64,000 bases of DNA from Glaciimonas immobilis (lineage in GTDB: Bacteria > Pseudomonadota > Gammaproteobacteria > Burkholderiales > Burkholderiaceae_D), in the NCBI RefSeq assembly GCF_011947285.1, contig NZ_JAAOZT010000007.1:1-64000 (forward strand). The letters are read 5' to 3'. Both the position numbers and the translations under genes were made by a program. Shown piece by piece: positions 30,914 to 39,685 of this stretch. How positions within the stretch are numbered: position 1 is the stretch's first letter; each line of letters begins with the position of its first letter. The notes under the pieces are model-generated. The model saw only the letters and a program-made list of their open reading frames with translations. It had not been told where the DNA came from and did not search any database.

Positions 30914-30941
30914 GCTGGTCTGGGGTGGTAGCCCGACCAGC
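30914..30941 (+). other. Stable hairpin downstream of dxs
   Basis: GCTGGTC (30914-30920) pairs with GACCAGC (30935-30941), and GGG/CCC continues the stem after a one-base bulge. It lies about 65 bases after dxs. It lacks a T run, so it may be an imperfect terminator or an mRNA end stabiliser. Confidence 0.35.
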
Positions 30942-31021
30942 GCCTGCGGAATTATTCCCGTCATCTCACGGTTTTAGTGGCAAGAGATATGCACCTCACG
31001 CATGCAACCGAATAAAAAAGC

Positions 31022-31579
31022 CTAGTTGTCCGCCACCTGTCCACTTTTCCACAAAACATCACTCCCCCCATCCACCCGATTCAAGACCCGCGACAAAACA
31101 AACAGCAAATCCGATAGTCGATTCACGTAATGCCGCACAGGAACATTCACTGTTTCGGTCTTGCCCAACGTAATAATACTTCGCTCGGCCCTGCGGCAAA
31201 CCGTGCGGCAGACATGCGCCAACGCCGCAGTCCGCGCGCCGCCCGGCAAAATAAACTCTCGCAACGGTGGCAAGTCTGCATTGTATTTTTCAAGCAATGC
31301 ATCCAGTCGCGCTATGTGAGATTCTTTGATCATGACATAGCCGGGAATGCACAATTCGCCACCCAAATCGAACAAGTCATGCTGAATCGTGAGCAAATCT
31401 TCGCGCAAAGGCGCAGGCAAAGTTTCGCACAGCAAAACGCCCACATGAGAGTTCAGTTCATCAACATCGCCGATGGCATGAATGCGCAAGTTGTCCTTAT
31501 CGACGCGGCTGCCATCGCCGAGGCCCGTAGTGCCATTATCGCCTGTACGCGTGGCTATTTTTGAAAGTCGATTACCCAT
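31022..31579 (-). CDS. Cob(I)alamin adenosyltransferase, PduO type
   Basis: Converts cob(I)alamin to adenosylcobalamin using ATP. The 185-residue protein starts MGNRLSKIATRTGDNGTTGLGDGSR, the ATP-binding loop of PduO-type enzymes, followed by GDVDELNSHVG. The C-terminal helix holds RTVCRRAERSIITL and NRLSDLLFVLSRVLNR, the cobalamin side. It is an isolated gene here; it probably serves cobalamin salvage. The gene points toward dxs and its promoter lies in the region next to the MITE-like element. Confidence 0.92.
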   Translation of the reverse strand: MGNRLSKIATRTGDNGTTGLGDGSRVDKDNLRIHAIGDVDELNSHVGVLLCETLPAPLREDLLTIQHDLFDLGGELCIPGYVMIKESHIARLDALLEKYNADLPPLREFILPGGARTAALAHVCRTVCRRAERSIITLGKTETVNVPVRHYVNRLSDLLFVLSRVLNRVDGGSDVLWKSGQVADN

Positions 31580-31625
31580 GATGACTGACTACCTGACTAA
31601 AGAAGGAAACAAACACTCTACACCA

Positions 31626-31788
31626 CTAAGGAGCGCTCAAGAATTTCTTGTGATATAAGGCTGCCGTGTCCGGCGCTCTGCGGCGTTGTCCGCTGCTGGC
31701 AGTGCTCGCACTGCGTCGCAACGGTGCCTTGCAGCGCATCCGGACAGGTTAGCCATCTATTCACAATAAATTCTTGAACGCTAATTAG
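31626..31788. mobile_element. MITE-like element with 28-bp terminal inverted repeats
   Basis: Bases 31626-31653 and the complement of 31761-31788 match at 24 of 28 positions (left end begins CTAAGGAGCGCTCAAGAATT, right end complement begins CTAATTAGCGTTCAAGAATT). The 163-base element encodes nothing and lies between the cobalamin adenosyltransferase and D-lactate dehydrogenase genes. A decayed relative sits at 3499-3639 with matching ends and inner core. No transposase is present, so it would have been moved in trans. A large structured RNA is the alternative reading. Confidence 0.6.
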
Positions 31789-31857
31789 CAGATTAAGAGG
31801 ACAAATTCCCGACAATTGCTCTCAAAGAGTAAAATCCTCACAAAATGGAGAATTAAC

Positions 31858-33267
31858 ATGAACCACATCGTTAGCCTGGCAGCATTAAAAAAACCGTTAC
31901 CCGAAGCGCTGCTGGTCGCACTCGCCGCTTTATTTGGTGATCGATTTTCAACGACCCAGGCTATGCGTGAACATCACGGCAGCGACGAGTCGTCGTATGA
32001 TCCGATGTTGCCGGATGCTGTGGTGTTTGCTGAGTCGACCGAGGACGTAGCGGCAACAGTTAAATTATGTAGTGAATATCAGATACCGTTAATTCCGTAC
32101 GGTTGCGGGACCTCGCTAGAGGGCCACATATTGGCATTGCAAGGCGGGATATCGATTGATTTATCGCGCATGAACCGGATGCTGGCAGTCCATGCTGAAG
32201 ATATGACGGCGACCGTACAAGCTGGTGTGACGCGTAAGCAAATTAATCATGAAATCAGGGACAGCGGGCTATTTTTTCCTATCGATCCGGGCGCAGATGC
32301 ATCGCTGGGCGGCATGGCGGCGACGCGTGCGTCCGGTACCAATGCAGTGCGTTACGGCACCATGCGTGAAAACACTCTGGCACTGACCGTCGTCACCGCG
32401 GATGGCACTATCATCAAGACCGGCACACGTGCCAAAAAATCGTCCGCTGGTTACGACCTCACGCGCATCTTTGTGGGCAGCGAAGGTACTTTGGGCATTA
32501 TTACCGAAGTCACCGTCCGCCTGTATCCACAGCCTGAAGCGGTGTCTGCGGCGGTGTGCTCATTTGAAACGATTGCCGACGCGGTAAATGCGGTGATTCA
32601 GATTATCCAGTTAGGCGTACCGATCGCACGTGTGGAGTTTCTCGACGAAAACAGCGTCAAAGCCATTAATGCCAACGCTAAATTAGGGTTGCCAGAGAAG
32701 CCGCTTTTATTGTTTGAATTTCACGGCAGTGAAAACGGTGTCAAGGAGCAGGCCGAAGTCGTGCAGGCCGTCGTCGCCGACCATCATGCGATTGGTTTCG
32801 AGTGGGCGACACAGCCCGAAGATCGCTCGCGCCTGTGGGCTGCCCGGCATAACGCTTTTTTCTCGCTATTGCAGTTGCGGCCCGGCGCGCGCGTTATTTC
32901 CACTGATTGCTGTGTGCCAATTTCTCGGCTGGCAGAATGCATGCTGTCAACCAAGGCAGATTGTGAGGCGCACGCTATGATTTATTCGATACTTGGTCAC
33001 GTAGGAGATGGAAATTTCCACGTGCAGATGCTGGTCGATGCCGACAACCCAGAGGAAATCACCTGCGCTGAAGGCATTAATAGTCGTATGGTCGCGCTGG
33101 CGATTTCAATGGATGGCACATGTACCGGCGAGCATGGCGTAGGTTTGCATAAAATGGATTTTTTAATTGCCGAACATGGCGACGGAGCGATTGCATCCAT
33201 GCGCGCGTTAAAGCATGCATTTGATCCCAAGAACATCCTCAATCCGGGCAAAATCATTCGTTGGTAG
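31858..33267 (+). CDS. FAD-linked D-lactate dehydrogenase (cytochrome-type)
   Basis: A 469-residue flavoprotein of the GlcD/Dld family. The FAD-binding PCMH domain includes IPLIPYGCGTSLEGHI, GLFFPIDPGADASLGGMAATRASGTNAVRYG and IFVGSEGTLGIITEVTV. The C-terminal cap includes ILGHVGDGNFHVQ and GTCTGEHGVGLHKM with metal-site histidines. It oxidises D-lactate or a related 2-hydroxyacid to the keto acid and passes electrons to cytochrome c or quinone. The ATG at 31858 follows AATGGAGAATT; the longer frame from 31816 is not used. GlcD lies 1.5 kb downstream. Confidence 0.88.
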   Translation: MNHIVSLAALKKPLPEALLVALAALFGDRFSTTQAMREHHGSDESSYDPMLPDAVVFAESTEDVAATVKLCSEYQIPLIPYGCGTSLEGHILALQGGISIDLSRMNRMLAVHAEDMTATVQAGVTRKQINHEIRDSGLFFPIDPGADASLGGMAATRASGTNAVRYGTMRENTLALTVVTADGTIIKTGTRAKKSSAGYDLTRIFVGSEGTLGIITEVTVRLYPQPEAVSAAVCSFETIADAVNAVIQIIQLGVPIARVEFLDENSVKAINANAKLGLPEKPLLLFEFHGSENGVKEQAEVVQAVVADHHAIGFEWATQPEDRSRLWAARHNAFFSLLQLRPGARVISTDCCVPISRLAECMLSTKADCEAHAMIYSILGHVGDGNFHVQMLVDADNPEEITCAEGINSRMVALAISMDGTCTGEHGVGLHKMDFLIAEHGDGAIASMRALKHAFDPKNILNPGKIIRW

Positions 33268-33390
33268 AATCGGTTGATCAAGATCACCGATGAAGCAATT
33301 TTCGGTCGGAAAGTGCGATCAAAATTTGCATAAAAGTTGTTCAGCGATTGATGAACCCACCATGTTAATGCCATATCTATACGCCGCAAT

Positions 33391-34296
33391 ATGCTAAATA
33401 AATCTTCCATCGCAACGCGATTGCCCCCGGTTCACGCGCTGTCCGCATTTGAGGCCGCAGCGCGCCATAATTCATTTGCTCTGGCTGCGGATGAACTCTG
33501 TATCACACCGTCGGCACTTTCACACCGGATTAGATTGCTGGAGGATTTTGTCGGTGAACGATTGTTCAGCCGTGAGGGACGAGCAGTCACCCTGTCGGAA
33601 TTTGGTCGACGGTATTTGGACGTGGTGCGCAATGCCTTACGCACGCTGACCGATTTTCCGATGCCACATCGGGGATCGCAGGCGCAACCGCGGATCAAAA
33701 TAACTGTACCGCCGACCTTCGCACGCTATTTATTAATTCCTCATCTCGGAGCCTTTCTTGCGGCCCATCCAGACATCGTTATTGAAATATTTCTCTCAGT
33801 TCCGCTCTACGATTTAAGCCTTTCGGAAAGCGATATCGAAGTACGTTTTGGCGCTGGCAGATATCCCAATACGACGACCGAAAAACTGTTCGAAGAGCCG
33901 GCCTTTGCTGTTGCCACGCCTGCTTATCTAGAGCAGATCGGCGGGATTGAGACGCCAGCCGATCTGCGCAAGGCAACGCTACTGCGCTCGGCGCTGGAGC
34001 CATGGCAGCCATGGTTTGAGGCCGCCGGCTTAGACTGGTCGGAGCCGTCGTCGGGTTTGCGAGCGGATGATTTAGGACTGCTGCTTGAACTTATACGCAA
34101 TGGATACGGGGTCGGTTTGACGCGCAAACACTTTGCACAAGAAATGATTGCCAAAGGTGAGCTGGTACAGTTATTTGATGTCAGCCTGACCTCTCCACCA
34201 CATGCCTACTACCTGGTTTACGAACAAAAGCCGTACGAACGTCCAGAGGTAACGATTTTTATTTCCTGGATAAAAAAAACTTTTAAGCAACTATAA
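33391..34296 (+). CDS. LysR family transcriptional regulator (GcvA-like)
   Basis: A 301-residue regulator. The N-terminal winged helix (LPPVHALSAFEAAARHNSFALAADELCITPSALSHRIRLLEDFVGERLFSREGRAVTL) is of the GcvA/AmpR subgroup. A periplasmic-binding-like effector domain follows from about residue 95. Position between D-lactate dehydrogenase and glcDEF suggests it controls one of them, but LysR proteins usually regulate a divergent gene and both neighbours are on the same strand, so the target is open. Confidence 0.88.
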   Translation: MLNKSSIATRLPPVHALSAFEAAARHNSFALAADELCITPSALSHRIRLLEDFVGERLFSREGRAVTLSEFGRRYLDVVRNALRTLTDFPMPHRGSQAQPRIKITVPPTFARYLLIPHLGAFLAAHPDIVIEIFLSVPLYDLSLSESDIEVRFGAGRYPNTTTEKLFEEPAFAVATPAYLEQIGGIETPADLRKATLLRSALEPWQPWFEAAGLDWSEPSSGLRADDLGLLLELIRNGYGVGLTRKHFAQEMIAKGELVQLFDVSLTSPPHAYYLVYEQKPYERPEVTIFISWIKKTFKQL

Positions 34297-34325
34297 TCAA
34301 ATTATTAATAAGTGCGCGCTCCGGC

Positions 34326-34523
34326 TTAGCGACCGGGACGCCAATCGCCCTCCTGAAAACAACAAGTCGATGCGTAAGCGCTGCCGCGCGACCTTGCATA
34401 AGCGTAAAAAATATTACCGCAGGCAATCGTGTTACCGGTAATTACGTAGATGGGCGTAGGCGTCGGAACACGTGAAAGAATTTCACGTGTACATGTAATA
34501 TAAGTCCCGTCACCCAATAACAA
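34326..34523 (-). CDS. Possible small cysteine-rich hypothetical protein
   Basis: A 65-codon frame on the minus strand, five cysteines, composition rich in Gly, Tyr, Thr and Ser (NTIACGNIFYAYARSRG, YASTCCFQEGDWRPGR). Codon choice looks like that of neighbouring genes. The only start is TTG at 34523 with no ribosome site, so it may be the 3' remnant of a longer gene. It is not recognised. It occupies much of the otherwise empty 455-base gap 34297-34751. Confidence 0.3.
   Translation of the reverse strand: MLLGDGTYITCTREILSRVPTPTPIYVITGNTIACGNIFYAYARSRGSAYASTCCFQEGDWRPGR
34468..34490. promoter_or_regulatory. Perfect 10+10 inverted repeat upstream of glcD
   Basis: ACACGTGAAA (34468-34477) and TTTCACGTGT (34481-34490) are perfect inverted arms around GAA. 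It is either a regulator operator or a hairpin. It lies about 260 bases before glcD and inside the possible small minus-strand gene, so function is unproven. Confidence 0.4.
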
Positions 34524-34751
34524 TTTCGCTATACTTCTTATTATAAAAAGGTGCTGTGAACGATTGCAAAAAGTGGTGGCTGTTATACCGTCATGACTTA
34601 AATAGCGATAACAATCAACGCCACCTTAAGGTGCCGCTTACATAATCCTTATTAAAACCTCCAATTCATCATCCGGCGGAATCCGGGTTCTGCATTCAGC
34701 CCTCATACACCGCACCAATTTCTTGAATTAGATCTACCGCACAGGAATCGC

Positions 34752-36251
34752 ATGAACGCTCCTACTGAGACCTTACTCGCACCGTCCTTTACCGCCGAAC
34801 GTCAACGCCAGGTGGCCGCTGCGTTGCGCGCCCTTATACCGGCGCACGCGGTACTGTTTAACGAAGAAGACACCCGGCCTTACGAATGTGATGGACTTGC
34901 CGCTTACCGGCAATTACCGATGGTCGTCGCGCTGCCAGAAAACGAGGCGCAGGTTGCCGCGATGCTCAAAACTTGCCGCGACCTGAAAGTGCCTATCGTG
35001 CCACGCGGTGCCGGAACCGGCTTGTCCGGCGGCGCAATGCCGATCGCCGACGGTGTTGTGGTATCGACCGCAAAACTTAATCGTATTATCAAAATGGACG
35101 CGTACTCGCGCACCGCCATCGTCCAACCCGGCGTTCGCAATCTGGCGATCTCGGATGCTGCCGCTGTGCACGGTCTATATTACGCGCCCGATCCATCGTC
35201 GCAAATCGCCTGCACCATAGGCGGGAACGTAGCCGAGAATTCAGGCGGCGTCCACTGTCTGAAATATGGCCTCACTGTGCACAACGTCATGCGCGTGCGG
35301 ATGGTCACCATCGACGGCGAGATCGTCGAACTTGGCGGCGCTGCGCTGGACGCACCGGGACTGGATTTGCTGTCGGTTTTTATCGGCTCGGAAGGCATGC
35401 TCGGCATCGTCACCGAAGTGACCGTCAAACTGATTCCCAAACCACAATTGGCCAGAGTCATTATGGCGTCATTTGACGACGTCGTAAAAAGCGGCAACGC
35501 CGTTGCTAACGTGATTGCCGCTGGCATCATTCCGGCCGGTTTGGAGATGATGGATAAAACCAGCTCGCGCATGGTAGAACCATTTGTAAAAGCGGGATAT
35601 GACATCGACGCAGCAGCGATTTTATTATGCGAGTCGGATGGCACAGCCGAAGAAGTAGAAGAGGAAATTGGCCGCATGAGCGCAGTGTTCGAAGCCAGCG
35701 GCGCAACCCGTATCGAGGTGTCGCGAACAGAAGCTGAGCGTTTGCGCTTTTGGTCAGGTCGCAAGAATGCGTTCCCGGCAGCGGGTCGTATTTCGCCGGA
35801 TTATTATTGTATGGACGGGACGATCCCACGCAAGAATCTTGCTCAGGTATTGCTGCGGATTGAAGAGATGGAAGGCAAGCACGGCCTGCGCTGCGCGAAT
35901 GTGTTCCACGCTGGTGATGGTAATTTGCATCCGCTGATTTTATTTGATGCAAACGTACCGGGCGAATTTCATCGTGCAGAAGCATTCGGTGCCGAGATAC
36001 TGGAACTATGCGTAGAAGTAGGCGGTACCATCACTGGTGAGCACGGGGTGGGGATCGAAAAAATTAATTCAATGTGCGTGCAATTTTCACCGCTAGAACG
36101 CGAAGCCTTTTTTGGCGTGAAGCGGGCGTTTGATACCGCCTTTTTATTAAATCCTGATAAAGCGATTCCGACCTTGCAGCGCTGTGCCGAATACGGAAAA
36201 ATGCACGTACAGCGCGGGCAGTTAAAATTTCCCGATTTGCCGCGATTTTAG
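34752..36251 (+). CDS. glcD: Glycolate oxidase subunit GlcD
   Basis: FAD-binding catalytic subunit of the membrane-associated glycolate dehydrogenase, which oxidises glycolate to glyoxylate. The 499-residue protein contains VPIVPRGAGTGLSGGAMPIADGVV, the PCMH core APDPSSQIACTIGGNVAENSGGVHCLKYG, FIGSEGMLGIVTEVTVKL and the C-terminal VFHAGDGNLHPLILFD and GGTITGEHGVGIEKI metal ligands. glcE and glcF follow on the same strand with gaps of 86 and 175 bases. No GlcC regulator is adjacent. Confidence 0.95.
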   Translation: MNAPTETLLAPSFTAERQRQVAAALRALIPAHAVLFNEEDTRPYECDGLAAYRQLPMVVALPENEAQVAAMLKTCRDLKVPIVPRGAGTGLSGGAMPIADGVVVSTAKLNRIIKMDAYSRTAIVQPGVRNLAISDAAAVHGLYYAPDPSSQIACTIGGNVAENSGGVHCLKYGLTVHNVMRVRMVTIDGEIVELGGAALDAPGLDLLSVFIGSEGMLGIVTEVTVKLIPKPQLARVIMASFDDVVKSGNAVANVIAAGIIPAGLEMMDKTSSRMVEPFVKAGYDIDAAAILLCESDGTAEEVEEEIGRMSAVFEASGATRIEVSRTEAERLRFWSGRKNAFPAAGRISPDYYCMDGTIPRKNLAQVLLRIEEMEGKHGLRCANVFHAGDGNLHPLILFDANVPGEFHRAEAFGAEILELCVEVGGTITGEHGVGIEKINSMCVQFSPLEREAFFGVKRAFDTAFLLNPDKAIPTLQRCAEYGKMHVQRGQLKFPDLPRF

Positions 36252-36337
36252 AACATTCGTAAATCGGTGCAATATATAAAATATGTGAAGCACAGAATAG
36301 TGAAGAACAGGTCTGCAGGCAGACCAGAAACGAGACG

Positions 36338-37402
36338 ATGGACAATCAAATATTCAAGGATCAGATTCTCTCTGCAAGCGAACTGAAAAGTGCGGTACAG
36401 ATCCGTGGTGGTGGCACTAAAGACTGGTACGGCCAGACGCCGCGGGGCGAGGTGCTCGATACCCGTTCGCACACTGGCATTATCGAGTACGAACCTACCG
36501 AGTTGGTGATTACCGCACGTTGCGGCACGCCCTTGGCCGAGATTGAGGCAGCGCTCGCTGAACGGCATCAGTCGCTGGCGTTCGAGCCGCCGCGTTTTGG
36601 CGCGGGCGCGACCTTGGGCGGACTCGTTGCCAGCGGTTTATCAGGCCCTTCGCGTCAGGCGGTGGGTGCGTTACGCGACTATGTGCTCGGCGTAGTATTG
36701 ATGGACGGTCGCGGCGACGTGTTGCACTTTGGTGGTCAGGTAATGAAAAACGTTGCCGGCTACGACGTCTCGCGTTTGCTGGCTGGATCGCTCGGTACCC
36801 TGGGTTTAATACTTCAGGCATCCATCAAAGTGTTGCCGCTACCAATTGCGATTAATAGCCGACGTTTTGAAGTCTCTGAAACGGAAGCCTTACGCTGGTT
36901 AAATGAATGGGGCGGTCAACCTTTGCCAATCTCGGCCAGTTGCTGGTGTGATGGCGTGTTGACAGTGCGGTTGTCGGGGGCGCAAGCAGCGGTAACAGCG
37001 GCGCAGAACAAGATGGGTGGAGACGCGGTCTCCGACGGCGATGTTTTTTGGCATAGCGTCCGTGAACAGACGCAGCCATTTTTTGATACGACTTCTCCCA
37101 TCTGGCGTTTATCTGTGCCTTCGGTGACGCCGCCGCTAGCGCTCGCAGGGGCGACGTTGATTGAATGGGGTGGTGCGCAACGCTGGCTGGTCGTTGATCC
37201 GGCAAGTGCCATTGATGCGCGTGAAATTCGTGCTGCAGTCAGTGCGGTTGGCGGCCATGCAACCCTTTATCACGGTGGTGATAAAAGCGTAGGCGTGTTT
37301 CAGCCATTAGCGCCAGCCGTTGCCAAAATTCACCATAATCTAAAAGCTACTTTTGATCCGGCTGGTGTTTTTAATCCTGGACGTATGTATCCCGACATGT
37401 AA
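36338..37402 (+). CDS. glcE: Glycolate oxidase subunit GlcE
   Basis: Second FAD-binding subunit of glycolate oxidase, a shorter paralogue of GlcD. The 354-residue protein begins IRGGGTKDWYGQTPRGEVLDTR and has LAFEPPRFGAGATLGGLVASGLSGPSR and VMKNVAGYDVSRLLAGSLGTLGLI. The C-terminus ends FDPAGVFNPGRMYPDM, the family tail. The small inverted repeat GGTCTGCAGGCAGACC (36310-36325) lies just ahead of the ATG. Confidence 0.94.
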   Translation: MDNQIFKDQILSASELKSAVQIRGGGTKDWYGQTPRGEVLDTRSHTGIIEYEPTELVITARCGTPLAEIEAALAERHQSLAFEPPRFGAGATLGGLVASGLSGPSRQAVGALRDYVLGVVLMDGRGDVLHFGGQVMKNVAGYDVSRLLAGSLGTLGLILQASIKVLPLPIAINSRRFEVSETEALRWLNEWGGQPLPISASCWCDGVLTVRLSGAQAAVTAAQNKMGGDAVSDGDVFWHSVREQTQPFFDTTSPIWRLSVPSVTPPLALAGATLIEWGGAQRWLVVDPASAIDAREIRAAVSAVGGHATLYHGGDKSVGVFQPLAPAVAKIHHNLKATFDPAGVFNPGRMYPDM

Positions 37403-37577
37403 CCCCATTGATATAGCGTGCCGACGCGTGCTCTATAGCGCGCGTATCGGGAAGACGATTTTTTCCATGTAAGGCACAAGGTCAGCACTATCGTCAGCAG
37501 AAAAGAAGGGCATCTGATTGTCGTTTAGGGCACCGGCAAGCCCTCACGGCAAGCCAACTACTGAACCACAGGATTCT

Positions 37578-38828
37578 ATGCAAACCAATTTAGCACCATT
37601 TATTAAAGATACCCGCGAAGGCCAGGAGGCCGAGGCGATTTTACGCGCTTGCGTGCATTGCGGATTCTGTACCGCAACTTGTCCCACGTACCAGCTTTTG
37701 GGCGACGAGCTGGATGGGCCGCGCGGACGGATTTATTTGATCAAACAGGTATTGGAGGGGCAACCCGCCACTGCCAAAACGCAACTGCACCTGGATCGCT
37801 GCCTGACTTGTCGCAATTGTGAGACCACCTGTCCGTCCGGTGTAGAGTATGGCCGACTGCTCGATATCGGTCGTAAGGTCGTGGATGATCAGGTTCCAAG
37901 ATCGTTAGAACAACGCATCACGCGCAATGCACTGAAGCAGTTATTGCCACGCAAATGGCTGTTCACGCCTGCGTTTAAAACGGGTCAGGCGCTACGCTCC
38001 TGGATGCCGCAAAAGCTAAAAGAAAAGCTACCTGCAAAGCAAGTCGCAGGCACGTGGCCGCAGCGTCAGCACGCACGCAAAATGTTATTGCTGGATGGCT
38101 GCGTACAGCCGGCGATGGCGCCCAACATCAACAGCGCCACCGCCCGCGTGCTGGATGCACTTGAGGTACAGTTGTTGATCGCACCCAAGGCCGGTTGCTG
38201 CGGGGCGATTCGCTATCACCTCAATGACCACGATGGTGGCCTCGACGATATGCGCCGTAATATCGACGCGTGGTGGCCTTATGTTGACGGCAGCAACGGG
38301 CAAAAGATCGAGGCAATTGTGATGACTGCATCCGGTTGCGGCAGCACCGTAAAAGAATACGGTCACTTGCTGGCCGCGGATAATGCCTATGCCGAAAAAG
38401 CGCAGAAGATCTCCGCGTTAACACGCGATTTGAGCGAAATTTTGCCAGAACTGGAAGCGCCGTTATTAGCCAAATTAAAAGGCAAAATTAACCAGCGCGT
38501 GGCGTTTCATCCGCCGTGTACTTTGCAGCACGGTCAACAAATTCGCGGCAAGGTCGAGGGCCTGTTACGTGGCGCAGGCGTTGACGTGCAATTGTGCGCG
38601 GATAGTCATTTATGCTGCGGTTCAGCGGGGACTTATTCTGTATTGCAACCGGAATTGTCGCATCAGTTGCGGGATAATAAATTGCGCAATTTAGCAGCTA
38701 CCCAACCTGACATGATCGTGTCGGCAAACATCGGATGCCTGACGCACTTGCAGTCGGGTACGCAGACGCCGGTCAAGCACTGGATTGAATTGCTGGATAG
38801 CGCATTGCAGCAGCCATCCGTAAAGTAA
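37578..38828 (+). CDS. glcF: Glycolate oxidase iron-sulfur subunit GlcF
   Basis: Electron-transfer subunit that takes electrons from GlcDE to quinone. The 416-residue protein has two 4Fe-4S motifs, CVHCGFCTATCPTY and CLTCRNCETTCPSG, then two CCG domains typical of heterodisulfide-reductase-like proteins (KAGCCGAIRYH and DSHLCCGSAGTYSVLQ). The ATG at 37578 gives the family start MQTNLAPFIKDT; the frame is open back to a TTG at 37518. It ends the glc cluster. Confidence 0.95.
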   Translation: MQTNLAPFIKDTREGQEAEAILRACVHCGFCTATCPTYQLLGDELDGPRGRIYLIKQVLEGQPATAKTQLHLDRCLTCRNCETTCPSGVEYGRLLDIGRKVVDDQVPRSLEQRITRNALKQLLPRKWLFTPAFKTGQALRSWMPQKLKEKLPAKQVAGTWPQRQHARKMLLLDGCVQPAMAPNINSATARVLDALEVQLLIAPKAGCCGAIRYHLNDHDGGLDDMRRNIDAWWPYVDGSNGQKIEAIVMTASGCGSTVKEYGHLLAADNAYAEKAQKISALTRDLSEILPELEAPLLAKLKGKINQRVAFHPPCTLQHGQQIRGKVEGLLRGAGVDVQLCADSHLCCGSAGTYSVLQPELSHQLRDNKLRNLAATQPDMIVSANIGCLTHLQSGTQTPVKHWIELLDSALQQPSVK

Positions 38829-39124
38829 GTTGACGTGCTTTGTTGTACTGTGGTCGCCATGGTAGGATTTGGCGATCACAGGATGTTTTCTTTCACGCTG
38901 TTTTCTCTCCTCCTCAAATCTTCTTCTCCATCTGCCCTGCCAAAATCGCACGTCCGTAAATATACGCCTATCGCAAGAATAATAATACATTGCAAAGTCT
39001 TTCGCCTGCTTTTGTACGCTCGCATAAGTCAAACACCTAACTTGCGCTCCAAACGCGTCTAAACAAGACCAAATGAGGAGATACTTCGCTGCACTTTACG
39101 AAGATCAACTTATCAGGAACGCCA
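38829..39124. other. Intergenic region separating glcF from the PAAR island
   Basis: About 300 bases with no recognisable gene. Short open frames on both strands are not conserved-looking. It marks the left edge of the accessory segment; no direct repeat or attachment site was seen here. Confidence 0.4.
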
Positions 39125-39685
39125 TTGGCTAAACGCTATTACATTCTTATCGGCGACCTCACGACCGCAAAAGGGTTCGTAACAGAGGGCCTTTCCACCA
39201 ACCGCTGTCAAGGTCGGCATCGCGCTTATGAGGGCGACAAAATTGATTGCCGCAGTTGCAAATCTACCGGGATTATTCGCTGTTCCGGCACCCGCATTTC
39301 GAACACCGGTTCCCACGGCAAAGAAGCCGCGCTTGATGGCGATTTGTGTATTTGCAAATGCGATCCACCACCACGCTTGATCGCCTCGCAATCCACTTTT
39401 TATACAGAGGGTTACGCTGCACTATCGGGATTAAATTTTGGTAACGCGGAAAAAAATGATGCTCTCGGTAATGCCGGTAGCGATTACGACCAACATTTTG
39501 TGATGGTCGATAGCGTGAGTCTGCATGCGGTGGAACACGTTGTCTACGGACTCAAATCTGCATCGGAAGAACATCACGGCGGCGTTGATGCTGAGGGTAA
39601 AACGGTAGAAAGTTATTCTTCTACATCGGACAAAATCGATTTGTTATACGCAGTACAAACCAGACTGGGAGTGGATCGAAAATGA
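39125..39685 (+). CDS. PAAR domain protein (type VI secretion tip) with C-terminal extension
   Basis: PAAR proteins form the sharp cone on the VgrG spike of type VI secretion systems and carry or recruit effectors. Residues 1-95 fit the PAAR pattern: YYILIGDLTTAKGFVTEGL, YEGDKIDCRSCKSTGIIRC, ALDGDLCICKCDPPPRLIASQ. The CKCDPPPRL motif is typical of the Burkholderiales type. Residues 95-186 are an extension of unknown role. The start is TTG at 39125 with a CAGGAA site. The downstream DUF6402 gene overlaps its last codon. No other T6SS gene is present, so it would be an orphan cargo island. Confidence 0.82.
   Translation: MAKRYYILIGDLTTAKGFVTEGLSTNRCQGRHRAYEGDKIDCRSCKSTGIIRCSGTRISNTGSHGKEAALDGDLCICKCDPPPRLIASQSTFYTEGYAALSGLNFGNAEKNDALGNAGSDYDQHFVMVDSVSLHAVEHVVYGLKSASEEHHGGVDAEGKTVESYSSTSDKIDLLYAVQTRLGVDRK

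Noticed and set aside
31626-31788. Element read as an insertion sequence
   Set aside because: It is too short for a transposase and has no coding frame; MITE-like is the most that can be said.
38691-39062. Open frames in the glcF-PAAR gap
   Set aside because: One is antisense to the glcF end; the other is Ser/Leu-rich without family likeness.
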